From Diphasiastrum complanatum (lineage: Eukaryota; Streptophyta; Lycopodiopsida; Lycopodiales; Lycopodiaceae): a stretch of DNA of 64,000 nt. The notes below the pieces were generated by a model, which saw only the letters and a program-made list of their open reading frames with translations, had not been told where the DNA came from and made no database searches. A program made the translations under genes and the position numbers. Of this stretch, positions 10,236 to 20,590 are shown one piece after another (within the stretch, counting starts at the first letter, position 1; the number at the start of each line of letters is the position of its first letter). The stretch spans positions 20,963,644 to 21,027,643 of the forward strand of contig CM055108.1 in the NCBI GenBank assembly GCA_029204225.1. The letters run 5' to 3'.

Positions 10236-10660
10236 TCAATTGCCCCTCAATCTACGTGCTAATAAATGATATTGTCACTCTTTTCCTATGAATTTTACAT
10301 AGGTTTACATCAACCAATAGCTGAGTGATGTACATCTCAACAGCTTCTTGGATGGTTGATATAGCCTCTGTCGTGACTCTGAAACCTAATCTAAATCCAT
10401 CAATGACTTCTTTTACAACGCAAACTATGGGGACTCTCGGTATAAGATATTCAGTCAACTTCTGGTACTATATGATCTCTTTAAGCCACTTGAAAATTGA
10501 TGGCTTTTGTCGTCACCTTAGTGAGGGTGGTTGCATTCTTCGAAGCTGCTTCCTTGGCCAAGGTGGTAATGGGTCTTCGATTGACTAGCTGCTCCGGGAT
10601 TTCCTAATCGAGCTCTTGTGTCTGCGCTTGATTACCCATCGCTGGGATTGCTTGATTGGG
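10236..10660 (-). pseudogene. Divergent histone H3-like pseudogene 1
   Basis: Histone H3 proteins form nucleosomes. The translated pieces align to the H3 fold almost without gaps. An N-tail-like part (LAKEAASKN, like LATKAARKS) is followed by a frameshift near 10490, then LKEII with a TAG at 10468-10470 where H3 has Lys. After that come YQKLTEYLI (H3 YQKSTELLI), VVKEVIDGF, then IQEAVEMY, then DVNLCKIHRKRVTI (H3 DTNLCAIHAKRVTI). A last shift near 10265 restores LLARRLRGN and a stop. A further TAG lies at 10604-10606. There are no introns. Two stops and two frameshifts make it a pseudogene. It is too divergent to be a recent copy of canonical H3, and a CENH3-type or other variant is possible. 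Confidence 0.85.
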
Positions 10661-11165
10661 CTCTTCTGCCTATGCTTGATTACCAGTTGATGTTTCTGGA
10701 GTCTCTGGTAGTCTTCTCGCCTTCTTCTTGTTCCGTGACCTCCTACGGCTTTTCATCTCAGGTCTGTTTTTGTTGAATCCCACCAACAAGGCCATCATAG
10801 GCCCCATTAATGGGCCTTGAACATTCCCAGGAGATCGCAATTGTGTCAAATCCCTAGAAAGTAGTTCCATCCCCTGTGAACCAGCCAATGGAACTAGTAG
10901 ACCGAAGAAATCAGTTGGCAAAGGACCAAAAGCCCCTAGCTTTGAGTCTAGGAAATCCATTGCCACTTCTTGTTGGTTGTGTGTTGGGGAGGAACTACGT
11001 AATTGTTGTTGTTGCTGGAACTGTTCCTGTTGGTCCCAGCTCCTGATGTTGGAGCTGGAGAACTTTATCCAAGAAAAAGTAAATAATAACGAGATAAAGA
11101 AACCCGATTTATTGAGAATAGAAAGTGGAAATATAGAAATGTCGTTGAGAGATGGACAATAGAAA
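10661..11165 (-). pseudogene. Open N-terminal extension in frame with H3-like pseudogene 1
   Basis: The frame of the H3-like N-tail is open upstream across about 165 codons, apart from a TAG at 10670-10672, but no convincing ATG opens it. The product has a Gln-rich run (FQQQQQLRSSS), a hydrophobic Gly/Leu/Pro middle (about residues 75-135), a basic cluster (KSRRRSRNKKKARR), and three NQA-containing repeats just before the H3 part. I do not recognise it. It may be a real N-terminal extension of the H3-like protein or an unrelated upstream sequence that happens to be open. Confidence 0.4.
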
Positions 11166-11415
11166 GGAATAGTTGTAGTGAAAAGTAGGTTCCCAGCACA
11201 TGCTTGGTAAATAGGTAAGTTCTCCCCTAGGTGAGTCCATGTGGTGGATGTACTAAAGGTTAGTTAATGTTATATTCTAGGGCTGTCAAGTGTAGTTATT
11301 GCTCTTTATAGGGTTAATGTAGGGTTAACATTAAGAAGTGTACCATGTGGGTCCACAGTCTAATATTTGAATTTGCCATGTCATATGGATTTCATGATTT
11401 TGACTGAAACATAGA
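11166..11415. other. Non-coding, no recognisable feature
   Basis: No gene or repeat could be supported in this AT-rich stretch between the H3-like pseudogene region and the copia integrase fragment. Confidence 0.4.
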
Positions 11416-11924
11416 CAAATCAGAAAGTGAAACGAGTGAGATTGGACAACAATGGTAAATATATTGGCAACAAATTCAAATATTGTTTTAAGGAGAGAGC
11501 GATCCACCATGAGTTACATGCCTCGACAAAATGGCCTAGCGGAATGCAAGAACAGAAGTATCATGGACATGGCTAGGTGCATGCTCTATGATAGAGGTTT
11601 GCCTAAATTTTTGTGGGCAGAGGCTATGAGTACAACGGTGGATATCTTAAACATAATTCCCAATTGACTAATGAGAAAATCCACCCCTATAATGCCATAT
11701 GGAGTGGATAGAAGCCAACGCTAGAGCATATGAGGATATTTGGGTGTAAGGCATACATCCATGTTCCGGATGATCATAGAAAAAAAAATTGGACCAAAGA
11801 GAATTACCATAGGTTTTTGTCGGATACCCTAGTAGTGCTCAAGAGTAATGATCCTACGAAAAGAAGAGTAGTTCTGTCTCGAGATGTGGTCTTCAATGAA
11901 GAAGAAATTATGGAATCTGGATGA
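11416..11924 (+). pseudogene. Copia integrase remnant
   Basis: Degraded integrase is spread over three frames. VKRVRLDNNGKYIGNKF carries the second catalytic Asp. PRQNGLAECKNRSIMDMARCML is the Glu-bearing block, with Arg replaced by Cys. It continues through LWAEAMSTTVDILN, MRIFGCKAYIHVP and RVVLSRDVVFNEEE. At least two frameshifts and a stop interrupt it. No LTR or flanking pol parts of the same element are attached. Confidence 0.85.
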
Positions 11925-12609
11925 GAACAAGTGAAACCAGGGCATACCCAAGTACTCATCATGGATGCAAGGTGGGACCATCTCGCCATGATGACTGAGG
12001 GTGGAAATGTGGAGAGTGATTTTAGGAAGAGAGCAGGGCTTTTCGTTCATTTCTGCGTCTTCTCTCTTGATCAAAGTTATCAGAGTCCAAATTAGTGCTT
12101 TCATTATCATCGACTCTTTTGATGGCATCGGCGCAGGTTGCTTGAAAAGACACATATTTGTCTCTTCATTTCGTTTGCTGCTTGATGCCCTTGGGTAGTC
12201 CTACCATGAACCATGTCAAGACACTGTGGTCTGGGACACTATAAGATTATTGTGAGACAATCAATGACATCCTCGAAGTTGGATTTAGGCAATTCAACTT
12301 TTTCATATTTAATGTCAATTTGCAATGGTCCCAATGCAACTATCAGGATAGATGAGAGTAGTTATTTTGCCATTGACTCTACCAAGCTTTGGACAGATCA
12401 AAGTGATACATTTTTTTTCTCAAGAATGTGAGCAAGCACATTTCTTCTATGTCTTCAAGATATTCATGCTCTTTTGTTGTCAATTAATCGATTTTCAATG
12501 TACTACAAAATGTGTATACTGTCACGGTATAATAGTACCCAAGCAATTGTAACATAGCTATGGATACTAACTACGAGTCAACGTTTATGGTAACATTGAT
12601 TAATTACAA
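11925..12609. repeat. Non-coding region with 120-bp dispersed repeat (12040-12160)
   Basis: About 120 bp at 12040-12160 recur at 36700-36825, including the shared core TCTTTTGATRKCATCGRCGCAG. Both copies lie close to copia fragments. Either minus-strand frame could once have been coding (for example CLFKQ.A.M.SKE), but two diverged copies do not decide which. Nothing else is recognised in this stretch. Confidence 0.55.
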
Positions 12610-12864
12610 GTGGTCTTTCACCCCGATCGTTCAGATCCCAGATGGTGGTACGTGATTCAAGTCACTCCTCAAAGTAAAAGAATCTTTAAAGATAGAGATG
12701 TCATGGAGGACATGGTGCTGCCAGTTGATGCATGTCATGAACAAGATCGTGATGACAGATTCGCTGACACATTTTCGGAGGATGATCATGTGCAAGCTTC
12801 ACAAGCTAATGATGACATTGAGCGTGATGAATGCATCATCATTGGATGGTTTGGCGACACATGA
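12610..12864 (+). pseudogene. CACTA-type transposon-associated ORF remnant (DUF4216-like C-terminus)
   Basis: The ORF begins VFHPDRSDPRWWYVIQVTP, which resembles the end of the DUF4216 domain found beside CACTA (En/Spm) transposases in plants. There a V-Y/F-x-x-D-P-x-D-x-x-W-x-V-V/I pattern is usual. An acidic tail follows (DDRFADTFSEDDHVQASQANDD). The tail is duplicated at 15940-16015 with in-frame losses. Downstream, GGTTTATACTGAGGTGTC and CCTCGGTT words at about 13290-13360 look like CACTA sub-terminal repeats. No transposase or terminal CACTA is seen. Confidence 0.4.
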
Positions 12865-14079
12865 CACACCTTCCTGACCTCACTCGTCATCACTGTCACC
12901 ATTAGCTTTTGAAGATCAGCTTATTAATGATGAAGCTATAGGAGATATTTGGGTAGAATTAGAGATAGACTCATTTGGTTTGGTGGATGTGTTGCATGAT
13001 CATGCATCAAATATGAACCACCAAATGAATAAGTGAGATAGTACGATGTATTTTGACTCATTGTAATATTAATCATATTGCTCACATATGCAATTACACT
13101 TTATTAATTGACTACTTGACATCGAACAAGAAGTCGATGCATGTGAGTACACAGTTTGTGATCATCATTTTTTTGTGATACATAAATTTCTTTATTCACT
13201 TGTGCATATGGCAACCAATGTTGATAGAAAATGGAATTCAATGTGTTGATACGTAACAAATTCCAAAAGTGAGATCCATTTACATTATGTTTTATACCGT
13301 GGTTTATACTGAGGTGTCTTTTTTTTCATCAGTCTCGGTATTATCCTCGGTTAGTAGAGTGTCATGAATGCGTTGCTAGAATAATCAGTCGCGGATTAGT
13401 TGCGAAAGGCAAGACTAAATATTAGTCACGAATAGCTAGACTAATAATAATTCGCTAAGAACAGATTACTAGATTGAGCAATAAGAGAGTCAGACAGAAT
13501 GTAGAAAAGCATAGCAATATTGACACAAATGTGAATGCAGAACAAAACAGAGTTGTTATCAGATTAAGTATATCAAAATATATATGTCAATAATGTTGTG
13601 GAGCACAAGACAATAGCAAACAAAACTACGTATTCTACAAATACTGACAATACAAAGAATCAATGCACGAGGGCATCTACTTCGTCTATCTCTGATAAGC
13701 TTCTGATGCTATTACTTTCACACACATTGTTATCTCACATCTTTTAGAATACAAAAATGGTATTCAATATAAATACACAATTTTACAGGTGTGCTGATGA
13801 AGAAGGTAAATGTGGATGTGTTGTCTGTGGGAGATCGTGGGTGGCTATTGTCATCGTCAAATCTGTTAGCACAGTTGCATGGGATGAGCGTGAGAAGGCC
13901 ACAACATCAGTCTTTGCTGAAATGAATGTTGGTGAAGATGCAAAAAATGCGACACTTTGACAAATGCCTTAAGATTTGATTTATAGGGTGCCTTCGCTTT
14001 TCTGTAGGGGCACCTTTGGCATTTTGTAAGGCAAGGTCGTCTTTTTCGCCTGTCACAAATCACGTGTAAAAACACAGTG
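12788..14079. repeat. Direct segmental duplication, copy 1
   Basis: This 1.29-kb block matches 15940-17314 nearly base for base, apart from an internal deletion of about 85 bp near 13373 and scattered substitutions. It contains a CACTA-like remnant joined to the start of a family B LTR (from about 13371). Both copies share the same junction, so the composite existed before it was duplicated. Confidence 0.9.
13371..14079 (-). repeat. Truncated family B LTR
   Basis: This corresponds to the inner part of the complete LTR at 16522-17495. It is cut at 14079, where it joins integrase sequence directly with no polypurine tract, RNase H or RT between them. It is therefore a deletion derivative rather than an intact element end. 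Confidence 0.8.
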
Positions 14080-15623
14080 CCGTTGTTGAGGCAGTACTCC
14101 TTGAATTTGTTGGAGATGTATTCTCCTCTACTATCTGACCTCAACACTTTGATTCGTTTTCCAGTTTGATTCTCAGTTTGCTCTTTGAATTGTTTGAGTT
14201 CAATGAAAGCCTATAACTTCTGTTTAATAAAATAAACAACTATTCTTCTAGAAAACTTGTCAATAAAGGTAATGAAACACCTTGCATCTAACAATGAAGG
14301 AGTTTGCATAGGTTTACATATATCTGTGTGAACAACATCTAGCAGACAACAGATTTGTAGAGAGTTTAGGAACATATAAGACTTTTGATAGTAATTTGAA
14401 TTGATCGTGCTGGAATCGCAATCTTACAATACCTTCACCTTCAATAGTGTGAGTACTATTGTCACAAGATGAACAAATTTCTTTGTGTCGTAAGACATGT
14501 AGGAGTTGAAGATCCCATGTTGATTGGTCATATATTGAGTTGCTCCAGAATCCAGAAACCATGAATCATCCAAAAATGCACTTTGATCTTTGACCATAAA
14601 TGCACCTTCATCCACTTCGACCTAGAGAGATGATGAGACTGTGTTTGCTTGTTGATCAAGTTGCTTGGCTGCGTTCTTTGCTTGAAAAATTCGACAATCC
14701 TTGATCTCATGGTTATTGCCTTGCAATACCTGCAAAACATCTTTTTCTTCGACTGTGGATTCGATGATTGTTCTTGACTTTGAGTCGGCTTCTCATTTGT
14801 TGTAGCCTTCTTGGAGCCTTTTTACTTCTGTCGCTTAGATCCTTTGTTGACATATAGACCCTAAGAGGAGGAAGCAGACGATGTGTCTTGACTTCTTCTA
14901 TTGTCTTCTTGTAGCGACATAGTAATAGCTCTAGTAAGAGTTGAATCTAAGTGTGTCGATATGATCATCACCCAGTTCTCATATGTAGAGGGCAAGCTTA
15001 AAAGCAATGTTATGATTGTATCTTGATCATCTATGACTGATCTGACAGAGGCCATTTGTTGCAAGAGATTCTTAAACTGGTTAATGTGACTCTGAAGTGA
15101 ATCACCAACAGACATCTTGAATGTGAAGAATTTCCTTTGTAGATGTAACTTAGTAGTTACGTCCCTCTTGTCATATAGTGAGTCCAAGATGTCCCAAATG
15201 TCTTTTGATGTTTTAGCTTCAGCTATATGTCCAATCTGTGTATCTAATATATTGAGGATAATAAGTGCGAAAGCTTTACCATCCTTTGATTTCCACTTTG
15301 AGTCATCGTCTTCAGGTTTTACTTCTTACTTGTGACAACATCCCATAATTCGCTGGCAAGGTCTTCATCTTAAATTTTCCACAAATGATAATTGGATCCA
15401 TTCAGCTTGTCTGCGATGAGATCGGCTTTACTTTAAGAATCCATATGGAACTTAGTCTGTTGATTGTGTCAATGATGCTAAGATGTAGTAATCCCAACAG
15501 TAGGAAACCAATTCTCTGATACTGAAAGGTTGGAAAGAACTGAAGAGTTTGATATCAATTTGATATTGCAAAAGACTTTCGCTCTAATATCATGTAGAAA
15601 TCATATAAAGAAGTAGTGACATT
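14080..15623 (-). pseudogene. Copia family B, copy I (gag to integrase, decayed)
   Basis: In element order (right to left) there is first a gag with LYDKRDVTTKLHLQRKFFTFKM and INQFKNLLQQMAS (UBN2 fold, 14861-15187). A partial zinc knuckle (MFCRYCK) and the protease block SWFLDSGATQYMTN (14424-14615) follow. Next is the GAG-pre block KVLYVPKLSTNLLSA (14314-14562), and last LRSDSRGEYISNKF of integrase (13866-14147). Frames change at every boundary. The end of integrase, RT and RNase H are missing. Confidence 0.88.
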
Positions 15624-15635
15624 GCTCTGATACCA
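15624..15635 (-). promoter_or_regulatory. Primer binding site, copia family B copy I
   Basis: The minus strand reads TGGTATCAGAGC directly next to an LTR end beginning TGTCAG on the plus strand at 15636. A decayed gag lies downstream in the expected direction. Confidence 0.9.
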
Positions 15636-15938
15636 TGTCAGAAATAGGATAGATAATAGTACCGGAAACTTTCTACTTCCAGTGCATGACTATGCCTATC
15701 AAAATTGAACAAAGCAGTAGTGATGGGAATCACATTCAATCTTTAGCAACTAACTTTAAAATCGCTAAATACTAAGTGATTATGTAGCCAAACATGAAGT
15801 ATTGAATTCTTAGACAATTTCTATCAGTTACAAAGAAAATACAGAGGTGCATGCATTCTGACATATATTGAACGCAATAAAGGATAGTATTGATTCAGAA
15901 AAAGAAAATCAGATGCCAATGAGTGCAAAACAATAGTG
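15636..15938 (-). repeat. Partial 5' LTR, family B copy I
   Basis: It is bounded on the left by the primer site. Words such as GATTATGTAGCCAAACAT are shared with the family B LTR at 27619-28013. It is truncated at 15938-15940, where the second copy of the segmental duplication begins. Confidence 0.7.
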
Positions 15939-15939
15939 G

Positions 15940-17314
15940 ATGTGCAAGCTTCACAAGCTAATGATGACGTTGAGCGTGATGCATCATCATCGGATGGTTC
16001 GGTGACACATGACACACCTTCTTGACCTCACTCGTCGTCACGTCGCCATTAGCTTTTGAAGATAAGCTTATTAATGATGAAGCTATAGGAGATATTTGGG
16101 TAGAATTAGAAATAGACTCATTTGGTTTGGTGGATGTGCTGCATGATGATGCGTCAAATATGAACCACCAAATGAATAAGTGAGATAGTATGATGTATTT
16201 CGGCTCATTGTAATATTAATCATTTTGCTCACATATGCAATTACACTTTATTAACTGACTACTTGACATCGAACAAGAAGTCGATGCATGTGAGTACACA
16301 ATTTGTGATCATCATTTTTTTGTGATACATAAATTTCTTTGACTCACTTGTGCATATGGCAACCAATGTTGATAGAAAATGGAATTCAATGTGTTGATAC
16401 GTAACAAATTCCAAGAGTGAGATCCATTTACATTTTGTTTTATATCGTGGTTTATACTAAGGTGTCCTTTTTTTCATCAGTCTCGATATTATCCTCGGTT
16501 AGCAGAGTGTCATGAATGCCTTGTTGGAGAAAGAGGGTGTGTGAGTGTGAGGAACGAAAATAGACAAATTATTAGTCGAGAATGGTTTGCGAAGAGTTAG
16601 ACTGAGCTCGACTGATAATCAGCCGCGGATTAGTTGTAAAACACAAGACTAAATATTAGTTGCAAATAGCTAGACTAATAATAATTTGCTAAGAACAGAT
16701 TACCAGATTGAGCAATAAGAGAGTCAGATAGGATGTAGAAAAGCAAAGCAATATTGACACAAATGTGAATGCAGAACAAAACAGAGTTGTTATCAGATTA
16801 AGTTTATCAAAATATACATGTCAATAATGTTGTGGAGCACAAGACAATAGCGAACGAAACTACGTGTTCTACAAATACTGACAATACAAAGAATCAATGC
16901 GCGAGGACATCTACTTCGTCTATCTCTGATAAGCTTCTGATGCTATTACTTTCACACACGTTGTTATCTCACATCTTTTAGAATACGCAAATGGTATTCA
17001 ATATATATACACAATTTTACAGGTGTGCAGATGAAGAAGGTATAAAGTGGATGTGTTGTCTGTGAGAGATCATGGGTGGCTATTGTCATCGTCAAATCTG
17101 TTAGCACAGTTGCATGGGATGAGCGTGAGAAGGCCACAACGTCAGTCTTTGCTGAAATGAATGTTGGTGAAGATGCAAAAAATGCGACACTTTGACAAAT
17201 GCCTTAAGATTTGATTTACATGGTGCCTTCGCTTTTCTATAGGGGCACCTTTGACATTTTGTAAGGCAATGTCGACTTTTTCGCCTATCACAAATCACGT
17301 GTAAAAACACAGTG
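15940..17314. repeat. Direct segmental duplication, copy 2
   Basis: This is the partner of 12788-14079. It keeps the CACTA-like remnant (15940-16521) and the full start of the family B LTR. The CACTA-like coding tail has lost bases relative to copy 1 and is more damaged. Confidence 0.9.
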
Positions 17315-17495
17315 TCATCTTTTTCGTCTTTTTCGCTTGTGGAAATTTACTTGTATTTATGCAGACAGTCACATTTTTCGCCAATCTTATTCTACATGTT
17401 AATATGCAGATTGTGCGACAACATGAGTAAAAATGCAGCATGAATGGAGGCAAATTAAAATAGGATTTAGGAGAGTAAAGGAGATAAATCCAACA
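16522..17495 (-). repeat. 3' LTR of copia family B copy II (974 bp)
   Basis: The LTR has TGTTGG at one end and CCAACA at the other, a 6-bp terminal inverted repeat. On its internal side it is preceded in element orientation by a G-rich polypurine tract (17496-17504 on the plus strand reads CCCCCCCTT). TTCGCGAA-like words and AGCTAGACTAAT repeats are characteristic of the family. It is homologous to 27619-28013 and 13371-14079. Confidence 0.9.
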
Positions 17496-19244
17496 CCCCC
17501 CCTTAATTTGGATCCATGAATGCCATGATCTTCAGACTAAGCAATGCACAAAACTTGTTGTGTGCATTAACACTTAATGCCTTTGTGAATATATCTGCAA
17601 CCATGTCCTGCGTTCTGCAGTATGTTAAGCTCATCTCTTTGTTGAGAACCTTGTCCCTAATGTAGTGATATCTAATTTCAATGTGCTTACTCCTAGAGTG
17701 AAATCTAGGGTTGGCTGATAAGGCAATGACACTCTGATTATTACTAAATAAAATTGTGGGGTTGTACTGATACAAATTAATGTCTGACAATAAATTTCTC
17801 AACCAAAACGCTTCTTTAATAGATTGAGAAGCAGCAATGTATTATGCTTCTGTAGAAGAAAGTGTGATAGAGGTTTGCTTACGACTATTCCATGAGATAG
17901 GACCGTCGTTGAAAAAGAATATAAATCCAGATGTGGACTTACGATTGTCTACATCTCCTCCCCAACTTGCATCAGAATATCCACTAAGCTGATGAAGATT
18001 GTCATTGCTGAGATCTCCATAGCAGATGCACTGGTCCATGGTAACTCGAATATACCTCATGACTCTTATGAGAGCCTTCCAATAGGTAATGTTAGGATTA
18101 GCCATATGTTGGCTGAGTGAGCTCACTTCAAAAGAGATATCAAGTCTTGTATAGACCATTGCATACATGAAAGATCCAAGTATCGATCGATAAGGATACT
18201 CTCGCATATGTCCTCTTTCTGCTTGGTCTGGGGACATTGGTCCTTTGACAAATGCAGGTCTGGATCCATCGGTGAGTGAAGATACCTTTGTTGAGTGATA
18301 TAAATCAGTCATCTCACTCTGTGTCTATGGATCTGGATGCCCAGACAGGAGTGAGCTTCACCCAAATCAGTCATGTCGAACTCCTAAAACAGCATCTGCT
18401 TAGAATCCTTGACCAAGTATTGTTGCTGAAAGGCAGCGTATCATTCACATATAAGGTTATGATAATGAAGGATTGTTGCAATAACTTGGAATAGATGTTG
18501 CAATCAACAGTGCTTGGTTGGGATCCTTGTTCGATGAGAAATGTGTTGATCCTCTAAAACCAAGCTCTGGCAAACTATTTCAAGCTGTAAAGCGCTTTGT
18601 GGAGTTTATAGACATGATTCTTCATACCTTCCAGAACGTATCCTTTGGGCTAGATCATGTAGATGTCTTCTTGTATGTACTTCAAGGTCGGCAGCTACAG
18701 TATAAGATAGGAGGGCTTGGATCGACGAATGCTTGACTATTGGACTGAAAGTCTCGCTGTAGTTGACGTTGGAGATCTGAGTGAATCCTCATGCTACCAG
18801 TCTTGCCTTCTTTCAATCAATTGCTCCATTGGCATTGTCGTTGATCTTGAAGATCCATTTGCAATCAATGATATTGTAGCCAATAAGAACTTCGACTAGT
18901 GACCATGTCTAGTTCTTGATCAGAGAGGAATACTCTTTGTCCATAGCTTCTCTCCAGAGATCAGAGTTTGGCTGGCTAAGGGCCTCTTCGACTGTCGTCG
19001 GTTACTATATCAAGAGACATGTAGACTCGTGTTGTGTGTGCACTCATCTTGATCTTCTGGGAGGATTCGACTAATGAACTACTCCTGGGACTTGTTGCTG
19101 GGTAGCAACAACATTTTCGTCTGATTTGCTGTCAAGAAGTGGGTCGACAATGGACACGCCTGAGCCAGAAGCTCGGATTGTCGTGTCAATGACAGGTGAT
19201 GAAGGTTCTCCTAGAGCAATATCCATGCCTTTGATATTGACGAA
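17496..19244 (-). pseudogene. Copia family B copy II, RT and RNase H
   Basis: RNase H (17503-17890) shows SSTEA, then LFSNNQSVIALS, SKHIEIRYHYIRDKV and MVADIFTKAL. The RT C-terminus (17842-18312) shows YRSILGSFMYAMVYTRLDISFEVSSLSQHM and GYSDASWGGD. The N-terminal half of RT at 18312-19240 is badly decayed but recognisable (REAMDKEYSSL, then CKWIFKI). The YVDD block itself was not recovered. The element joins its LTR through a clear polypurine tract. Confidence 0.88.
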
Positions 19245-20150
19245 CTAATCCTCGATAAAGACTATATCTCGGCTATATAAGATTTGTTGGGTATCAGGAT
19301 CATACAACTTGTATGTATTATCAGATGAAGTATATCCAATCAAGATGGTCTTGAGACCTTGGAAGTCCAATTTCTTCCTCGTGTCTTTTGGGATCTGGGC
19401 GTAGGCAACACATCCAAACACTCTTAGGTTTTTCACAGAAGGCTTAGAGCCTGTCCACACCTCATGGGGTGCCTTGTCTGAGAGGGCCTTGGTCAAACAT
19501 CTATTCTGGATGTAAGCTGCAGTGGAGATAGCTTCGGCCCAGAATCTCTTAGGCAGTGATGCATGCGCTATCATACATTTGGCTGATTCAGCCAGAGTAC
19601 GGTTCTTCCTCTCCGCTAAGCCATTAGACTGAGGACTATAAGGAGTGATGAATTGCTGCTCAATGCTTTGGCTTTGGAAGTACTCCTTAAACTCGGTAGA
19701 AATATATTCTCCACCGTTGTCTGACCTTAGGGCCTTGATCATCCTTTCAGTCTCCTTTTTAGCACGCTCCTTGAACATTCTGAAGCAGTTGAAAGCTTCT
19801 GATTTCTTCTTAATAAAGTACACCATAGTCCTTCTAAAAAATTCATCAATAAAAGTTATAAAACTCTTTGCATCCTTCAACAAAGGATTTTTCATTGGGC
19901 CACAAATGTCTAAATGTACAATGTCTAACAATCCTCTAGCAATATGCTGATGGCTTGATTTAAATGGTTTTCTAGTATGTTTACCAACTAGACAATCTTG
20001 ACAGACTGGTAACTCAACTTTATCACGAGGATAGTCGAGATCAAAAACAATATATTGTCTAGACATTTGTTGTACAACATCATGATTCAAGTGACCAAGT
20101 CTATAGTGCCAAAGTAAACTTTTATTTGAATGAATAGAAGTACTGAGCAC
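19245..20150 (-). pseudogene. Copia family B copy II, integrase
   Basis: This is the longest intact pol domain in the window, at 301 codons. The zinc-binding H-H-C-C is seen in LLWHYRLGHLNHDVV and CQDCLVGK. The catalytic core has HLDICGPM (first Asp), LRSDNGGEYIS (second Asp) and PQSNGLAERKNRTL (Glu). The C-terminal part has LRVFGCVAYAQIP and LYSRDIVFIED. It is separated from the upstream protease ORF by one stop that copy III does not have. Confidence 0.93.
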
Positions 20151-20590
20151 CTAACTAGAGGCAGAAAAGCAATGACTTAATTTATACAAGTATCCATGCC
20201 TCTTTCCAAGTGCTAGGATCTTGCCTGTTCTATCAACTACTTTGTATTGATCACATTCAAATTCTACTCTATGTCCTAGATCTGTGATCCTGCTTACAGA
20301 GAGCAGATTCGTAGATAAATTTGGTACATATGGAACTTGAGAGAGTAGCTTAGATTGATCATTTGCAAAACTCAATCTCATAGTACCTTCACCTTTAATA
20401 GCTTGTGTGCTATTGTCGCCAAGGTGAGTATATTTCTTGGTACTATAAGGTGTATAGGACTCGAAACAGCCAATGAGGCTGGTCATGTGCTGAGTGGCTC
20501 CAGAATCCAGGAACCAAGAACTGTCGCTGGATGCTCCGTGATGGCTGGTCATGAAGGCATCATGATCGGCTCATTAGAGAAAATAAGGGC
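20151..20590 (-). pseudogene. Copia family B copy II, protease and GAG-pre-integrase
   Basis: SSWFLDSGATQHMTS is the aspartic protease active site. QVPYVPNLSTNLLSVSRITDLGHRVEF is the GAG-pre-integrase block. It is in frame with the downstream integrase except for a TAG near 20151. In copy III the same codon is CAG, so a single C-to-T change created the stop. The element is cut off just upstream of the protease at about 20590, and gag is missing. Confidence 0.92.
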
